Assembly: GCA_964036155.1 (NCBI GenBank)
Contig: OZ038423.1
Span: 54,637,249 to 54,701,248, forward strand
Source of the DNA: Diploscapter coronatus
Lineage: Eukaryota; Nematoda; Chromadorea; Rhabditida; Rhabditidae
DNA: 64,000 nt
Direction of reading: 5' to 3'
This document shows, piece after piece, positions 1 to 12,244 of the stretch (its first letter is position 1; each line of letters starts with the position of its first letter). The notes under the pieces were generated by a model that ran no database searches, was not told where the DNA came from, and saw only the letters and a list, made by a program, of their open reading frames with translations. The translations under genes were made by a program, and so were the position numbers.

Positions 1-325
1 GCGTAAAAAGAGATACTCTCTCGGGCGAAAATTTCCGTATACTCTTGATGAAAATGTGTCTAAAATTGCAATTCCTTTCAGTTTTTAGATAATCACTTAC
101 TTCTCGTAATTCAAAGATTTCCTGGTAAAATGAAGAAATTTATCCGAAGAATCGGGACAATTTTTATGCCATCTAATTTTAAGAAAACCAAAGTTAAAAA
201 AGTCAGAAAGCCATTGGCGTTTAATTTTTAAAATGAAATGTTATTGTGAGATCATTTGCGTTATGGAATTAGAAAATTTTTCATCAAGTTCAAAATAGAC
301 AATACATACTCTTTGATTTTTTCAG

Positions 326-3300
326 GTTACCCGTACGAAATCAGGGCGTTCTTCGACTACCGCACGAGCAGGTACATGGTGAGGAACTACTTCCGCAATC
401 TGAAGACGCCGGCCAAGAACAAAACTCAGGAAGGAGTAGGTTATTTATTTGCGGGATGTACCATAATTATAGCTCCAATAATTTTGAGTATTCAATTTCT
501 TCCCATCAATTGCTTCAATACTTTCATATAAAAATGCGTCCTATTCGGAATCTCGATGGAAAGAGGAAAGGAGACTAGAGTTTGGGAAAATAGTATTAGC
601 CTGCGAAATTTTCACTGGGATTCAGTAATCACCGAGATTTATTTTTGCCAAGAATTATCAGTATTTATTAACAACAATTGCAGATCACTCACCAACCAAT
701 TTGAAAATAAAATCTGTTTGAAAGAAGAAAGATGAGAATATTCCGTAAACTTCACTATCGTGATGCCTCTAAAATCTGCTATAAATCAAAATGTGCTCTA
801 ATGCTAACCCAACTCGCACCAGCCTAGTCTAGGTAAAAGCTTGTAGATATCTGGAAGGGATTGAGATCTACTTATCGGGACGATTATACTACCTACACAA
901 GCTTACTGACACCTGCTACAGCGTTGTATCATCATAGAGAAAATAGTAAGGAAAAGCTTACAAATTGAGGATGGGAGTGTCCTTGTAAATGTTGAGTTAT
1001 TTTCAACACATTTTTATTCAGATATGTAGATCTTATTCCCTCCTAGACATCTGTAAAATTTTACTTTATTTCAGTTTCATTTAACCGAGCTCGAGATTAG
1101 GCAAGGGCGAATATTGAACTAGCATTGGGGCGCACTTTGATTTATAGCACGTTTTAGAGACACTCACGATAAGTCTAAATGATCCTCTTGCAGTGCGTGA
1201 TCACGACGGTCAACGAGTCTGAAGCCTATCCCGGCCACTATCTGTGCCCCACGTTCGGTCTGATCAGCGACCCCTCGGGCCACATCAACATCATCCCCTT
1301 CACCTCTCTCAACGCGGCTGGTGTCAAGGCAGGTCATTGCTGTCTTGGTCAGACCAACTAGAAGAAATATTCTCTGAAATCATAAGGAAATTATTACAAA
1401 ATGCTTATGTTCAGGTGGGAATCGAAGAAGTGATGGACGGGGTGAACCTGGGCAACTACAACAAGTTCCGAATCACGGAACTCGTCGCCGAGGACAAGGC
1501 CAAGGCCTACTTGTGGATTCGTCAGAACGAGGTCGGCTTTGGGTTGAATTTTGAACATTGTGATTTGTAATATTGCGTTAATTATAAATTACTAGATTTT
1601 TATCGAAACATGCTGAACAAATTATTTGGCAAAATAAGAAAAGCTGAATTTTGCTTAGCCTTGTATTTCTCATGAATCGATGTAGTCAGAGCAGGATATT
1701 TGTCGCTAGGTTTCTTTTTACATTCCCAAAGGCATTCAGGCGCGCAGCGCAAGAATGTTTGCATGGGAAGTGTGCAGGTTACCGTCTATTTTTGCGACAC
1801 CAATGGTCAGAGCGAGAAGCAAAGGAGAAGAGGAGGAAGAATTGGTGTCGCGTAAATTGATGGACTTCTGCACGCTTTGCATACGAACTTTTTCGTTGCA
1901 CACTACAATATTGGATCTGATCCAATTGATTCAGACAAAGTCATGCTATAATGTGAGAATTTTCAGATCAGACTGGAGGATATCCAGGGCGTGGTGATCA
2001 GCAAGAACTGCATCTTCTGCAAGAACTATCCTTCCATCGCCTTCAGACGCCACATCAGCGACAAAATCGAATTCCCCGTTGGAAGAATGGTCACCTTCTC
2101 AGCATTCTATGCACCTGAGGCCAAGGTTTGTCACATTTTGGTTTTCTGGAAAAGAACATTTGCATTGGCAATTTTATTGCCGATTATTGATCTTTTCCTG
2201 TAATTTGAGAAAATAGAATAATGGAAATCATTCCCAATCACTTCTATTCTTCTTCACTTTTCATTTCAAAATGAGGGGGATGAGGTTGCCTGTATTTACA
2301 GACGAATGACAAACATTGACGGCTGTATTTATAGGTGTCTTGATAATATTCATTTATCAAATCTCTGGTAGAAATTTAATCTAAAACCAAGGCCAATTAG
2401 CAATTGAGTCGTATTTCAACTAGATTCCCATTCATCTCCCATTGAAGATGATAGGAAAAATCAAAAATGAAGCGAACGAGCTTTCTTTACTTTATCACGA
2501 CGATAAAGAGTGCATTTTCTTCAGTGTTTTGTCCACATTCTTTAATTTATTGATGATTTGCAGGAATTCGTGGTGACGAGGATCAAAGCTGAGGAGGAAG
2601 ATGACGAAGTCAGCACCAAGTGCCATCTCACTTTCGCCCACGACTTCTACAGGCCTGGACACTACAGGAAATTGGTTGGTTGCAAATTCGACGAATCCGA
2701 TTTGAAATATTCCCAAAATGGTATTAAAACATTGGCATTCAAACCAAAAAATTACTCGGGAACGTTACGAAAAATCTTTTCCTGCCGAAGTTCAGAACCT
2801 GGAATTAAAAGAAACGTAACCATTTCGTAAATTTGCACAGTAGAATTTAGAATTCATCCTAATCCAAAAATCAGAGTCTCACTCACGTTCGAAAGGGTGC
2901 TGGGGGAAATAAAACATTGCATATAGATGACGAGATATTTCGAGGGTCTGATCACGTTTCATCTAACCTTCCGTTTTTAGAATCAGATCTGCAACATTAT
3001 GAGCATTATCTTGGTTGTTTTAGTATGCGTTCCGCGAGAAGATGAGCAAGGGCGAGGAGTACTCGAACATCGCGGAGAGCGAGCACTTCGGACTCATCAA
3101 TGTGGACGACAAGAGCGGACTCACCAAGAAGAAGACTGACCAGTTAGTTCATTCGTTTGTTACGACTTTGAGACATTAAGAAAGGCAATTATTTGGTAAC
3201 TGAGCGACGGAGTTTTGTTTGAGATAGACAGGAGAATAATAGTAGCGAAAATTGAGGGAAACCATTAATCACTCATTCCTCTCTTTTCATAGAATAATTG

Positions 3301-3857
3301 CGATTCAAAACCTTCATTTTATTCATGCAAGAAAGTGATCAGCGATTTTTCAAATTGAATTTTTCGAAAGATTTTTCTAATAATTTATGTCAATCGCGAT
3401 TTTTAAATTAATTTCTCAGAATTTGATTTGATTTCCAAATTCAGTTGAAGATATTTGCCGAGTTTGTGAATTGCAGGTACCTGGCGTGGCTGCTGGTGGA
3501 GATGGTGTGCTCGCCGGGTAACTTCACCAATTCGCGCATCGCCATTTCCGTCCTCTCCTACGGCCGCGATCTGCCCAAAGTCAAGGCGAGTCAATTCACA
3601 ATTGTAGAATCTTTTAAAAAATGATCCTGGAGCCAAAAGATGGCAATATGCAAAGGTGAAGAGTGCAGAAAAACTAATGATTACTAGTTACTAGATGAAT
3701 AAGAATGTTTTGAATTTGGAAAGCGCTGTATTCTTCTCAACTATTCATTTTTCAGATCGCGATATCCGAGATGGTGCGTCATCAGCAGGAAATGGAAGCT
3801 TTGACGGGCAAGTCGAATCCCTACGAGACGGACTACGCCTATGGATATGTGCACTGA
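326..3857 (+). CDS. Unrecognised multi-exon protein, 3' part (5' end not found)
   Basis: I do not recognise the family. Exons that join in frame: 326-435, 1194-about 1328, 1415-1531, 1967-2125, 2564-2674, 3024-3142, 3477-about 3585, and 3756-3857 ending in TGA. Acceptors are good (e.g. TTTTTTCAG at 317-325, TTTTCAG at 1960-1966). The predicted peptide is soluble-looking, with no membrane span. It is rich in charged and aromatic residues, has CIFCKNYP near 2010, an acidic EEEDDE patch near 2595, and ends NPYETDYAYGYVH. The exons are clearly GC-richer than the introns, which supports real coding. The first visible exon starts in phase 1, so at least one upstream exon is missing. Two introns (after about 1328 and about 3585) may use GC donors (AAG|GCAGGT, AAG|GCGAGT), although weaker in-phase GT donors a few bases upstream are also possible. 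Function unknown. Confidence 0.7.
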
Positions 3858-5280
3858 GACAGACAGACAATTCTCTGCACTGCACTCACAATCCAAACCA
3901 ACAATCTTATCTCAAGTGCCACTTTCACACAGGTGATTCATTTCGGGATACTGTAACTGCGACGATCATTAATGAAAAACCGCAATCAATTATCGTATTC
4001 TAAAACATCAATTTTAAATTACATCCCATTCCCAATTCCCAATTTCCCTTTACTTCTGTGAATCCCCGAATTCATCCTTATTTTGTGGGCCCAATCATTA
4101 TTTTTCCTTTGTTCCAGTTCATTTCGATGTGCGACTTGAAAAGTTTCCACTAATTTTCGTATTACTTTTTTCTTCAAGACATTACAAGGTTTGCGAAAAT
4201 TGGTGCAAGCTCTTTCAAGCTATCATCATTTACTTGTTTTCGTTTATTCTATCGTTTTCTTTTCTTAATTTTTATTCGTTGACTATTTTCCTCAATAGTG
4301 CTCAAATACAGAAATGGATTCAAGGTCTGATTTATTTTTTCTTCTTTATCTTTGTTTCTTTTTCTTTGTTGTTTTTTCTGATTCGTTGTTGGAACCTATT
4401 TCATCGTAAATCAAATATCCTAATTGGATTCGACTCAACAATGAGTCAATAAATCGAATTGAATCAAGAATATTCATGTTCATTCGAGTTAGATCATCGC
4501 TGAAATTGCAAAGTGACAAGAACTTCAATTCAAGCTGCAAAAATGTAAAATAGTCTCAATGTTGACTTGAAGGTTTTCATTAACTTCAAGGATTCACAAA
4601 TTGGTATTGCTCAAACATGAAAAAAAGATTGCTGATGAGAAACCACGCACTTCGGTAGTTTTGGATTTATTTCCCACATTAGCAACTATTTGTTCATTTT
4701 CGAATGCTCTTGTTCAGGCTCAAACAGAAGTCGAATGTGCCCGGAGACTTGGAGTTTCTGCTAGAATTGAGAATTGATGGAACTGCCAGTTTTCTGAAAA
4801 TTAAGATAGAGTTCAAGACGAACTGATTATTTGAAACCTCAAAGGTGCCATTTCTATTTTCTATTTGTAGTTTCATTTTTATTGAAAAACATGAATATAA
4901 CAAATCCGATTTTATTAGTCAATAGACTAGAAGAAAATTGAAAACAACAATAAACAAACAACTGAATCATATTACAAAGCAAGGAAAAATAATAAAGCAA
5001 ACAATCCAATAAAGGTGTATGAATTGATTGATAGGTATTAAAATAAAATATATCACTCGAGTAAAGTAAGGCTGAAATACTACTCAAAATATGTAAACGG
5101 ATATCATGAATTGGTAGGGATAAAGAGTGGAATTATCCGAGTAAAGAAAAATAAAACATATTACCCAAAAGGATAAAAAAAAACGTCTGAATTAGAAAGG
5201 GGGAGAAATAAAATGGTGATATTACATGAAAGGAAAGACTGAGTGTTGTGGCTGTCTGATGATGGTCGATTTCGGCCGGC
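3858..5280. other. AT-rich intergenic stretch
   Basis: This lies between the 3' end of the plus-strand gene and the 3' end of the minus-strand gene (convergent). It holds only AT-rich, low-complexity sequence. The long open frame at 4129-4452 is dominated by F, L and S codons in T-rich DNA, with no splice context. I see no gene here. Confidence 0.5.
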
Positions 5281-7918
5281 TCACTTCCATTCTTCTTCGT
5301 CAGTTAGATCACTTCCTGAAAAATCATAAGAAAATAGTTCACAAATGAAAATATTCCCTTCAGTTTTTGAAACGATTTTGAATTTCGCGTTCTTTTCAGT
5401 AAAAGACATGAAGTTAGGGGTTTTTTTTATTTATAATTCTATGCTCTATGACCGAATTTGAAATAGCTATTCTCTTCCAGGTGCTCTTCTGACAGAAGAA
5501 TCAATTTTGAAGAATATGCACGAATTTGGCAACTCTTACAGAGTTAAATTAGACTCTTCTTCTCATTTCATATTTGATTTTTTGAGGGACTTGAAGAACT
5601 AACCATTGTTAGATTGCGGCAGATTGGATGACCCCGGGAGCGTCTGTCTGCTGAAGCTGACGTGTTGGCCGCCGCCGTGGCCTTCTCTGAAAACAACTCC
5701 TTCATGACGGATTTTCACTCGTAATGTAATTCAAATGTTCCCAAAATCGACTAATTTATATGTTGGTTAAACCGTGAATTGATGCGTCTGGCTTTCTAAC
5801 ACTATGAGTAGAGAAATGTGTACAGGGTTTGAAAGTTTCGAAATTCGAATAGACTAGCGAGAGCTGGATCTGATTTAGTTTCAAGCTGAGTTCGTACATC
5901 CCTGATTGTGAGACGAATAGTTTTCATATAATCATTTGAACGAGTTTTTGTGAGTAGCTTGCCTGTATCGGTTTGCTCCCGTCATCATCCCGATTCCGCG
6001 CCCACGAGTGCTGCCCTGCACCTGCATCGGCGTCTGCCCGTAAACTGACTGATTCGACGTCTGCGCCGGCTGCATCCCGCCACCGTAGCGGCTGCTTCTC
6101 GACTGAGCTGCAGAAAAATATTTAAACGTTCGAAGAAAAAGTCGAGGAAAATCCCTAGATTCGTTCAAGTGAATCGATTCCTTATAAAAAAAATCTAACT
6201 CAAAATCATCTACGTTTGTTTTCAAAACAATTCGCGCTTTAAATCATCAAGAATTCTTGCAATTTCGTCAATTCATTCAACTGGTTTATCGTTTTGATTG
6301 ACCCACTTCCAGCTCCCCTGGTCTTGATGTGATTGTACTGCATTTCGGACATTCCGGAGCTAATACCATTGCCGACCACCTGCTTCTCAGTCTGTCCCGG
6401 TGTCGGTGCCTGTGGAATTGTCTGGACTTCCACGGGTGGAACAGAGGCCGGAGTAGTCGAGGAGAGCGGGACTGTAACCGTGGAGATAGGAACGGAAGTG
6501 ATGCACGACTTCGTGACCATAGGTCTGACCTGCAAGTTACTCATGATTTATAGAGGAATTGATATCTACAAGATTTTTGCTACAAAAAATTCATATGAAA
6601 AAAGGTTGAAGAAAATAGTAAATAATCTTTTAGACAGTCGTACTGATCTTCAATAATACATGGAACTATTGGAAATTCATTTGCTAGAGGACGAAGCTTG
6701 ATGCTCTTTTAAACAAGAAAGACTTGTGAATATCTGAACGCTGTCTTTTGTAACAAAAATCACTTTAGATCAAACAAAAGGATGGAATTCTTCCCATTCT
6801 CATTCAACACTCAAACGAACCTCGGTCTGGCTGGGAGCGAGAGACGGCTTGATAGTGATGATGTTGGGCGACTGCTTGGCGAAGCCAGTGCAGTTCTGGT
6901 CCCTGGTCTTGTTCGTCCAGACCTCCTTCAGCTTGCTTCCGTTTGCCAACCCCTGCATGCTCGACACCGTTGAGTCTGATTTCTGCAATTTCATCTTTTA
7001 TCTTGTTTTCTTGGAAATCCTTCCCAGTTCATCGATTAACTTCATATTTGAGACGTTCACCAACTCTTTATTCAATATCGACACTTTCATCTTCAAAATG
7101 AGTGACTTCCATGAGCTTTCTAGTCTACCTGGCTTTTCTCGTCTTCTTCCTTTGCCTTGACGATTATAGCCCCCCTCTGGTCTTCTTTCTTCATTTCCTC
7201 GTCGATCATCTGATGCAGTTCCTGTTCCTCCATCGGACTGGTCTGTGTATCTGCAGCGACCGTGGTCGTGACAGTCTCTATCGCAGTGTCCGTCTTCTTC
7301 TCCTCGGTCAAGTTCAGCAGCGGCTTGTTCTGCACCGGCACTTCCCCTCTCACGTCCTCCATCCGAGGCAGGGGCGATTTGGGCAGCTCGAATCGCTGCG
7401 CCAGGGCCAGTTTTGCTTGCTCCAGTTGCTGCTGCAGATCGGCGATCTGGGCCTGAAATGTACGCCTTCATTTCCTCGATCTTTTGGAAGACTTTCAAAA
7501 CTAAACATACATAGAAAATAAAGACAATTTCCTCTTTCCAATAAGGTCATTTTCTCTACGAGTTGAATTTTTAGATGACTGTTCTTCAACTCCAGATTCT
7601 ATTAAATCTCTTTAAAATCGCAAATTTCAGCTTCGTTCAACCCAATTTTGAAGTACACATTTCAGGTGAAGCTGGAAGAATGGCGTTTTCAGTCGTGAAC
7701 TTCCGAAATTTCACAAAAATCATCGATATTTTTGATTTTATGTGCTTCTTTTGATGTTTGCTCACCTCATAGACACTGAGCTTGGTTTCGAGATTGACGA
7801 TGCGAGTGAGGATGTGGATGCCGCTCTTCGTGAGGTGGTCGCGAATGGCTTCGCTGAGCAGAGGCTCCTGATACACACTCGTCGCACTCGCGCTGGTGAC
7901 ACTGTTGTCTCCCATCAT
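5281..7918 (-). CDS. Unrecognised 374-aa coiled-coil / low-complexity protein
   Basis: Seven exons join in one frame: 7918-7766, 7452-7129, 6982-6821, 6529-6307, 6107-5963, 5686-5604, 5315-5281; total 1125 nt including TGA. The protein begins MMGDNSVTSASATS. It then has a heptad-like stretch around residues 40-75 (AQIADLQQQLEQAKLALAQ), an acidic/Lys-rich segment to about residue 160, a Ser/Thr/Pro/Val-rich middle, an RG-rich patch (STRGRGIGMM) and an acidic C-terminus GSDLTDEEEWK. No known domain is recognised; a nuclear or RNA-associated scaffold would fit the composition but is inference. The start is the first of two tandem ATGs, 7 nt after a CCGTTCAG acceptor, suggesting trans-splicing or a 5' UTR intron. 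Intron 5 is best explained by a GC donor (CGATACAG|GCAAGC); the only in-phase GT alternative is GTTCAA further down. Confidence 0.75.
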
Positions 7919-8130
7919 TTGACAGCTGAACGGAGAAAATTGGAAATTGAAATGCTAGTTTAAAAATGAGAATTTGAAACAAATTTCCTGCAAGAAAATG
8001 AAGGGAGCAGGACAGAGCTGGTGAATGAGAGCAAAAGACATTTAGGGTAATTAATTGGGAGATAATTGGGCAATTAGCGAAATTGGCGAGGAATTAGCAA
8101 AATTTGGGATAAAACAAGAAATTCGCGAAA

Positions 8131-8413
8131 TATACTCTATCCTGAGTAAGTGGATACTGCATACATTTTGCAACTTCGTCCCCTCAAACTCCACCCATTT
8201 TTTCCTGCTCTGCCGAATTGCATGATTCCCCATTTTCAAACGATTTTCATAATTTTTTTCTATTTTTCTTGAGATTTTCGCGAAAATGTCAAGAAAAATC
8301 GTTTGAAGATGGGGAATCACTCAATTCGGCAGAGCAGGAAAAAGTGGGCGGAGCCTGAGCGAGCGAAATTGCAAAATGTATGCAGTATCCACTTACTCAG
8401 GATAGACTATATT
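8131..8413. repeat. Fold-back inverted-repeat element
   Basis: The left arm (from 8131) reads TATCCTGAGTAAGTGGATAC..., and the right arm (ending 8413) is its approximate reverse complement. The arms are about 130 bp each and meet in an AT-rich centre around 8265-8290. The match is high but imperfect: left CTCAAACTCCACCC against right GGGCGGAGCCTGAG. This is the structure of a MITE or fold-back element. It encodes no transposase, and the open frames crossing it on both strands are by-products of the palindrome. Confidence 0.8.
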
Positions 8414-8424
8414 AGAATTTTTAG

Positions 8425-8949
8425 AACGAATTTGAACTTCGTTGCAAAGCGCATGAATTGGCAAACGGAGGAGCTGCGAGGAAAGTGCGTTCTCGCGGAG
8501 ACGTGATTGTTTTGGACAAGGACAGCAGGCGCGTCGAGTCACTCACTATTGTTGTAAGCTTTTAACAAATCATAATTTGAACAGAAGTATCTTATACTCT
8601 ACACAACGAAGTTCATTCCAATATCAATTATCTCAGGAGTGGTGTTTGATGAAGCTGATATTTATGTTCAGACTGGCACTGATTAATTGTGTGCCGATGT
8701 AAAAATGCCACTCAATTAGATTTCCTGATTATCTATTATTTAAGCTATTTTATTTAGCGTCGTGAAGCGATAGTTCGTACAGCCATACAGGCTCTGGACG
8801 ACAATTTCTCCCAGATAGGCAATCAGCAGGGGCAGCTGACATCGAATACAACTCCTGCTATTTGCAGTCCAAGACACTCAGTTCCTATAACCACAAGGCT
8901 GCACAGTCGTATGCTATTTTTATTTAATTCTGGAATGTGTCCAGTATAG
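8425..8949 (+). CDS. Possible two-exon coding fragment (doubtful)
   Basis: An open segment 8425-8553 follows the acceptor ATTTTTAG and ends in a GTAAGC donor. It joins in phase 0 to 8758-8949, which follows TTTATTTAG and runs to a TAG stop. The peptide is protein-like in places (RGDVIVLDKDSRRVESLTIV, then RREAIVRTAIQALDDNFSQI), but no family is recognised. No start codon or upstream exon is visible, because the fold-back repeat lies immediately upstream. The C-terminal third reads like non-coding sequence. It may be a gene remnant, the end of a gene cut off by the repeat insertion, or chance. Confidence 0.25.
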
Positions 8950-10081
8950 TGCGAAAATGACTATTTTGCCGATCAGCACTAGTTTATTTGCACTGCTAAT
9001 ATTTCTGATCTTACCCATCAATTTCATAGCTTTTATTGGTATCATGATTTATAATAAAATGACCCATTTCCCAAATATTCTAACCTGAGATTGGTTAATT
9101 TCGAAGATAACTTTGACTTTACTACTTTACTACCATCTATCTATAATTTCTATCTCTGAAAAGCGAGTGAAATTCTTTGATTTCAGTTGAGTGCAATCGA
9201 GAACGCGACAAGAATGGGACGGAATACGATTCCTCTTCTGCTTCAGTCACTTGATAACGATGAAACAATGCAGTGGTATTCTCAATAAGGGTTTCATCGA
9301 TTTCATATTGTGACACCATATAATATCAGACAAATATATAGAAAATTGTTGAAGATCGATTTGTCAGAAAAGAAGAAATGGTGTGATAGTAGAAATCTAA
9401 CTATGAAATACATATGTGTTGAGCTAATAATAATTCATAATAGAAAATGAGACAGACTACAAATTAGGGATTTTTATGATGAGAATGCTTACGAACCTTG
9501 GATCTTACTTTATAAGGCTTAGTTCATAGTTCGCGGGCTTTCTTGGAAAATAGTATGACTCAGACACAAAGCCCGCGAACCACGTCCTTCAATCCGCTGA
9601 GAGGAAGAACATTTGTTGCACTCTGTAGATTTCTAATTCTCGATTTTCCACTTGAAATATGCGCTGATTTCTTTACATCGAAAATTCGTGTGATTTAGTT
9701 GCCTTCAAGTAATCACGCTTTAGCAAGAGTTCTGTTTCATCAGTTGTATTTGATGAAGAAAGTTATGTCAACTAGATTAGTCATACACAATAGTCCTTAC
9801 AAATTGAAAACATTTCTCTTAATAATTGTAAAATTGACAACTAATTGAGATGCAATAATTTAAGCTATGACAGAATGAGTTTCTACTAAGTATATTTCGT
9901 CATTCTTATCGAAAACTATTTTAAAGAATACTTATTTCAGTTAGTTATCTTTCATCACTTGAATTTCTTCGAAGGTTGTCTGTATCATATGTATCGAATT
10001 AGAATGTACGAAATTGAATAAAGATACTTTTTATTTAAATCACACGAAAATTATGAAAATAATGTATTGAAATTGAAGATT
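8950..10081. other. Intergenic gap with one perfect 13-bp hairpin
   Basis: No gene is supported. At 9529-9541 and 9568-9580 the sequence GTTCGCGGGCTTT and its exact reverse complement flank a 26-nt loop; this is striking in such AT-rich DNA. The minus-strand open frame near 9137-9319 has no splice or family support. The 3' flank (about 9955-10080) resembles 12120-12240, so it belongs to the tandem duplication of the kelch genes. Confidence 0.5.
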
Positions 10082-11282
10082 TCAGGTATTAACTTTTCCG
10101 ACTTCTCGCCATTTTTTTGTTTGTGGATCGTATTCTTCGATTGAATTACAGGAAATTTGATTTAAGAATTCTTGAAATCTAAATTAGCAAATATTTGGTA
10201 TAAAGATATGCAAAATCTCAGCTCACCCTCCGATAGCATACAATTTCCCGTTAGCGGCAATGAGAGAATGTTCATGTCTTGCATAATTCATATCTGCGAT
10301 TTGAGAAATTCGATTGTTAACTGGAGCTGAGGGGTCGAAACACCGACAGGATTTAAATGCATTAGGATAACTAAATATATAATGATACATTGTTTATCAT
10401 ACAGAATTAACAACTTCAATCCTCCAGTTATGTAAATTCTTCCATTTAGCGATGCAACTCCGAAAGAAATTCGTCCTTCTGGAATCCCTCCAATTTCAAT
10501 CCATTCCCGTTCATCGTCTGATAATCGATATATATTATTTCCATAAATAACTGAATATCCATGATTACAATAATGAATATGCTATAATGTGACCGTATAA
10601 AATTCCATCGCATGTTATTGTTTGAGCCTGTTCAATTGGAAGAGGAAAAGCAGGTCCTGTTTGCCATTTTCCATCTATTAAAACCTGAATAAATTATTTT
10701 ATGGACTTTCCTTCGATCTTCTTACATCAATTCGATTCGTATCTTCCCCTGTTTTAGGATCCCATCCACCCAAATAATACAATTTTCCTTTGAAATAAGC
10801 CACAGATGAAAAATTACGCCATTCAGGAGGATCTGGACCTGTAAAATTCTTTGATTCGATCATTCATGGATTTGTTGAACAGACCTTTTGAAGTTTGTCG
10901 AGTATTCAAGTCATATATTTCGAATGATTTATTTCTGTCGCTAATTCCAAAAATCTGAAATCTAAGAAATTGTTCAAAATAACGAGCATAAGAATTCACT
11001 TTATTCTGTGTAGTTGCTACTTGACGTGGCCTATACCAATTATGGAATTTTGCAATATTTTCGACAGAAAGATTCTGCGAGTCAAACAGACCAATTCTTC
11101 CTTCCCAACTATCATTCTTATTCTTATAATTCACTAAAAACTTCAAGTAAAACGACTTCATTATCTTCTACAATATTTTACTTACAATAGAATAGAGTTT
11201 TATTTCCATCAGCTTGTGGAGTGAGTTCGGGCTTCGCAGTGGCGCCAGCGATCAGAAGACTAGTCACCAAGAAAAAGAACAT
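10082..11282 (-). CDS. Secreted kelch-repeat protein, copy A
   Basis: Exons: 11282-11186 (signal peptide), 11133-11000, 10954-10885, 10838-10726, 10684-10594, then two more exons between about 10557 and 10220, and a last exon ending TGA at 10082. Intron 1 is 52 nt. The N-terminus MFFFLVTSLLIAGATAKPEL is a clear cleavable signal peptide, so the product should be secreted or luminal. Kelch signatures follow: hydrophobic strands ending in GG (KLYYLGGWDP, RIYITGG, KLYAIGG), each followed by a Tyr/Trp-containing strand (EEYDPQTKKWREVG). About four to five blades are visible, so it may form an incomplete or small propeller. The ATG lies 1 nt after TTTTCTTAG, pointing to trans-splicing. Partner unknown. 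It is a tandem paralogue of the gene at 12.2-13.5 kb. Confidence 0.85.
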
Positions 11283-12244
11283 CCTAAGAAAATTTAAATC
11301 ATATTTAAATATGTGAAAGATAAATAAATAGCACTATTTGTATAGTGAAAGAAAGACTTGACACGAACTCTAGCAACAGTATATTGCAGATTTCTGCAAG
11401 TCTGTATCAAGCCCTTTTCGCTTTATGCCACGATTAGAAAAATGGCCTCTAAAATGCCCCATGGAAAATAATGTTGTGATGAGCCCAAAGGCAAGAATTT
11501 ATACTGCCCAGGTTTCTCTTTTTTTCTGGTTTGTTGATAGGACCAATTGTTTCGATGAACTTGATAGAACGAAGACATTGAGCCCTTGATATAAACCAAA
11601 GTGAGAAAATGCAGCCATTTGAAAGTCGATACCTGGCTGTTTTGATAGAAAAATGAGTTATTGAGAGACTTCAATGAGCCAAACACAATTGTGGACTTTA
11701 TACTCATGAGTCATGACGAATGATCCGATATTAGCGATCTAAGTTTTTCTGTTCCACGTCCATCCGTCCACGGTAATAAGCTCGACAATAAAATAATTTC
11801 GAATGTAAACATTTTACGATAGAGCTTTTGAACTTTTCAATCAGCCTAGTATTTTGGCAGTTCGATGAGAATAAATTATATATGATAACATATGGAAGGA
11901 ATGAATGGATGAATATCTAACATTGCATATCATATTGGAAGACTAAATTGATAATAGTAACTTTGAGTATCCATTTTGAAATTGTCTCGCGTCTTGCAAT
12001 ACACTGAATTTACTTATTTCTGCTTCTTCTATATTTTGGTGGATAATGCTACGCACCCTTCCAAATCATGCTGCAACAATTCCAAGACTCCTTCAGTTAC
12101 AATTATCCCTCATCACTTTTGGATGTCTTCGAGAGTTGTCTGTATCATGTTTATTGAAATATTTAACAATAGTCGAATAAAGATAAAATTCATAAAATAT
12201 AATATACTAAATAAAAGGACTACATGGTATTAAACTGCATTATT
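11283..12244. other. Spacer between kelch copies
   Basis: This holds the promoter side of copy A and the 3' flank of copy B. A 94-codon open frame on the minus strand (11423-11707) has neither splice signals nor recognisable composition. I do not call it a gene. The stretch near 12120-12240 is similar to 9955-10080. Confidence 0.4.

Noticed and set aside
4129..4452. 107-codon plus-strand open frame rich in Phe/Leu/Ser
   Set aside because: Translation of T-rich low-complexity DNA; no splice context, start context or family resemblance.
11423..11707. 94-codon minus-strand open frame between the kelch copies
   Set aside because: No acceptor/donor pattern and ordinary composition of non-coding DNA.
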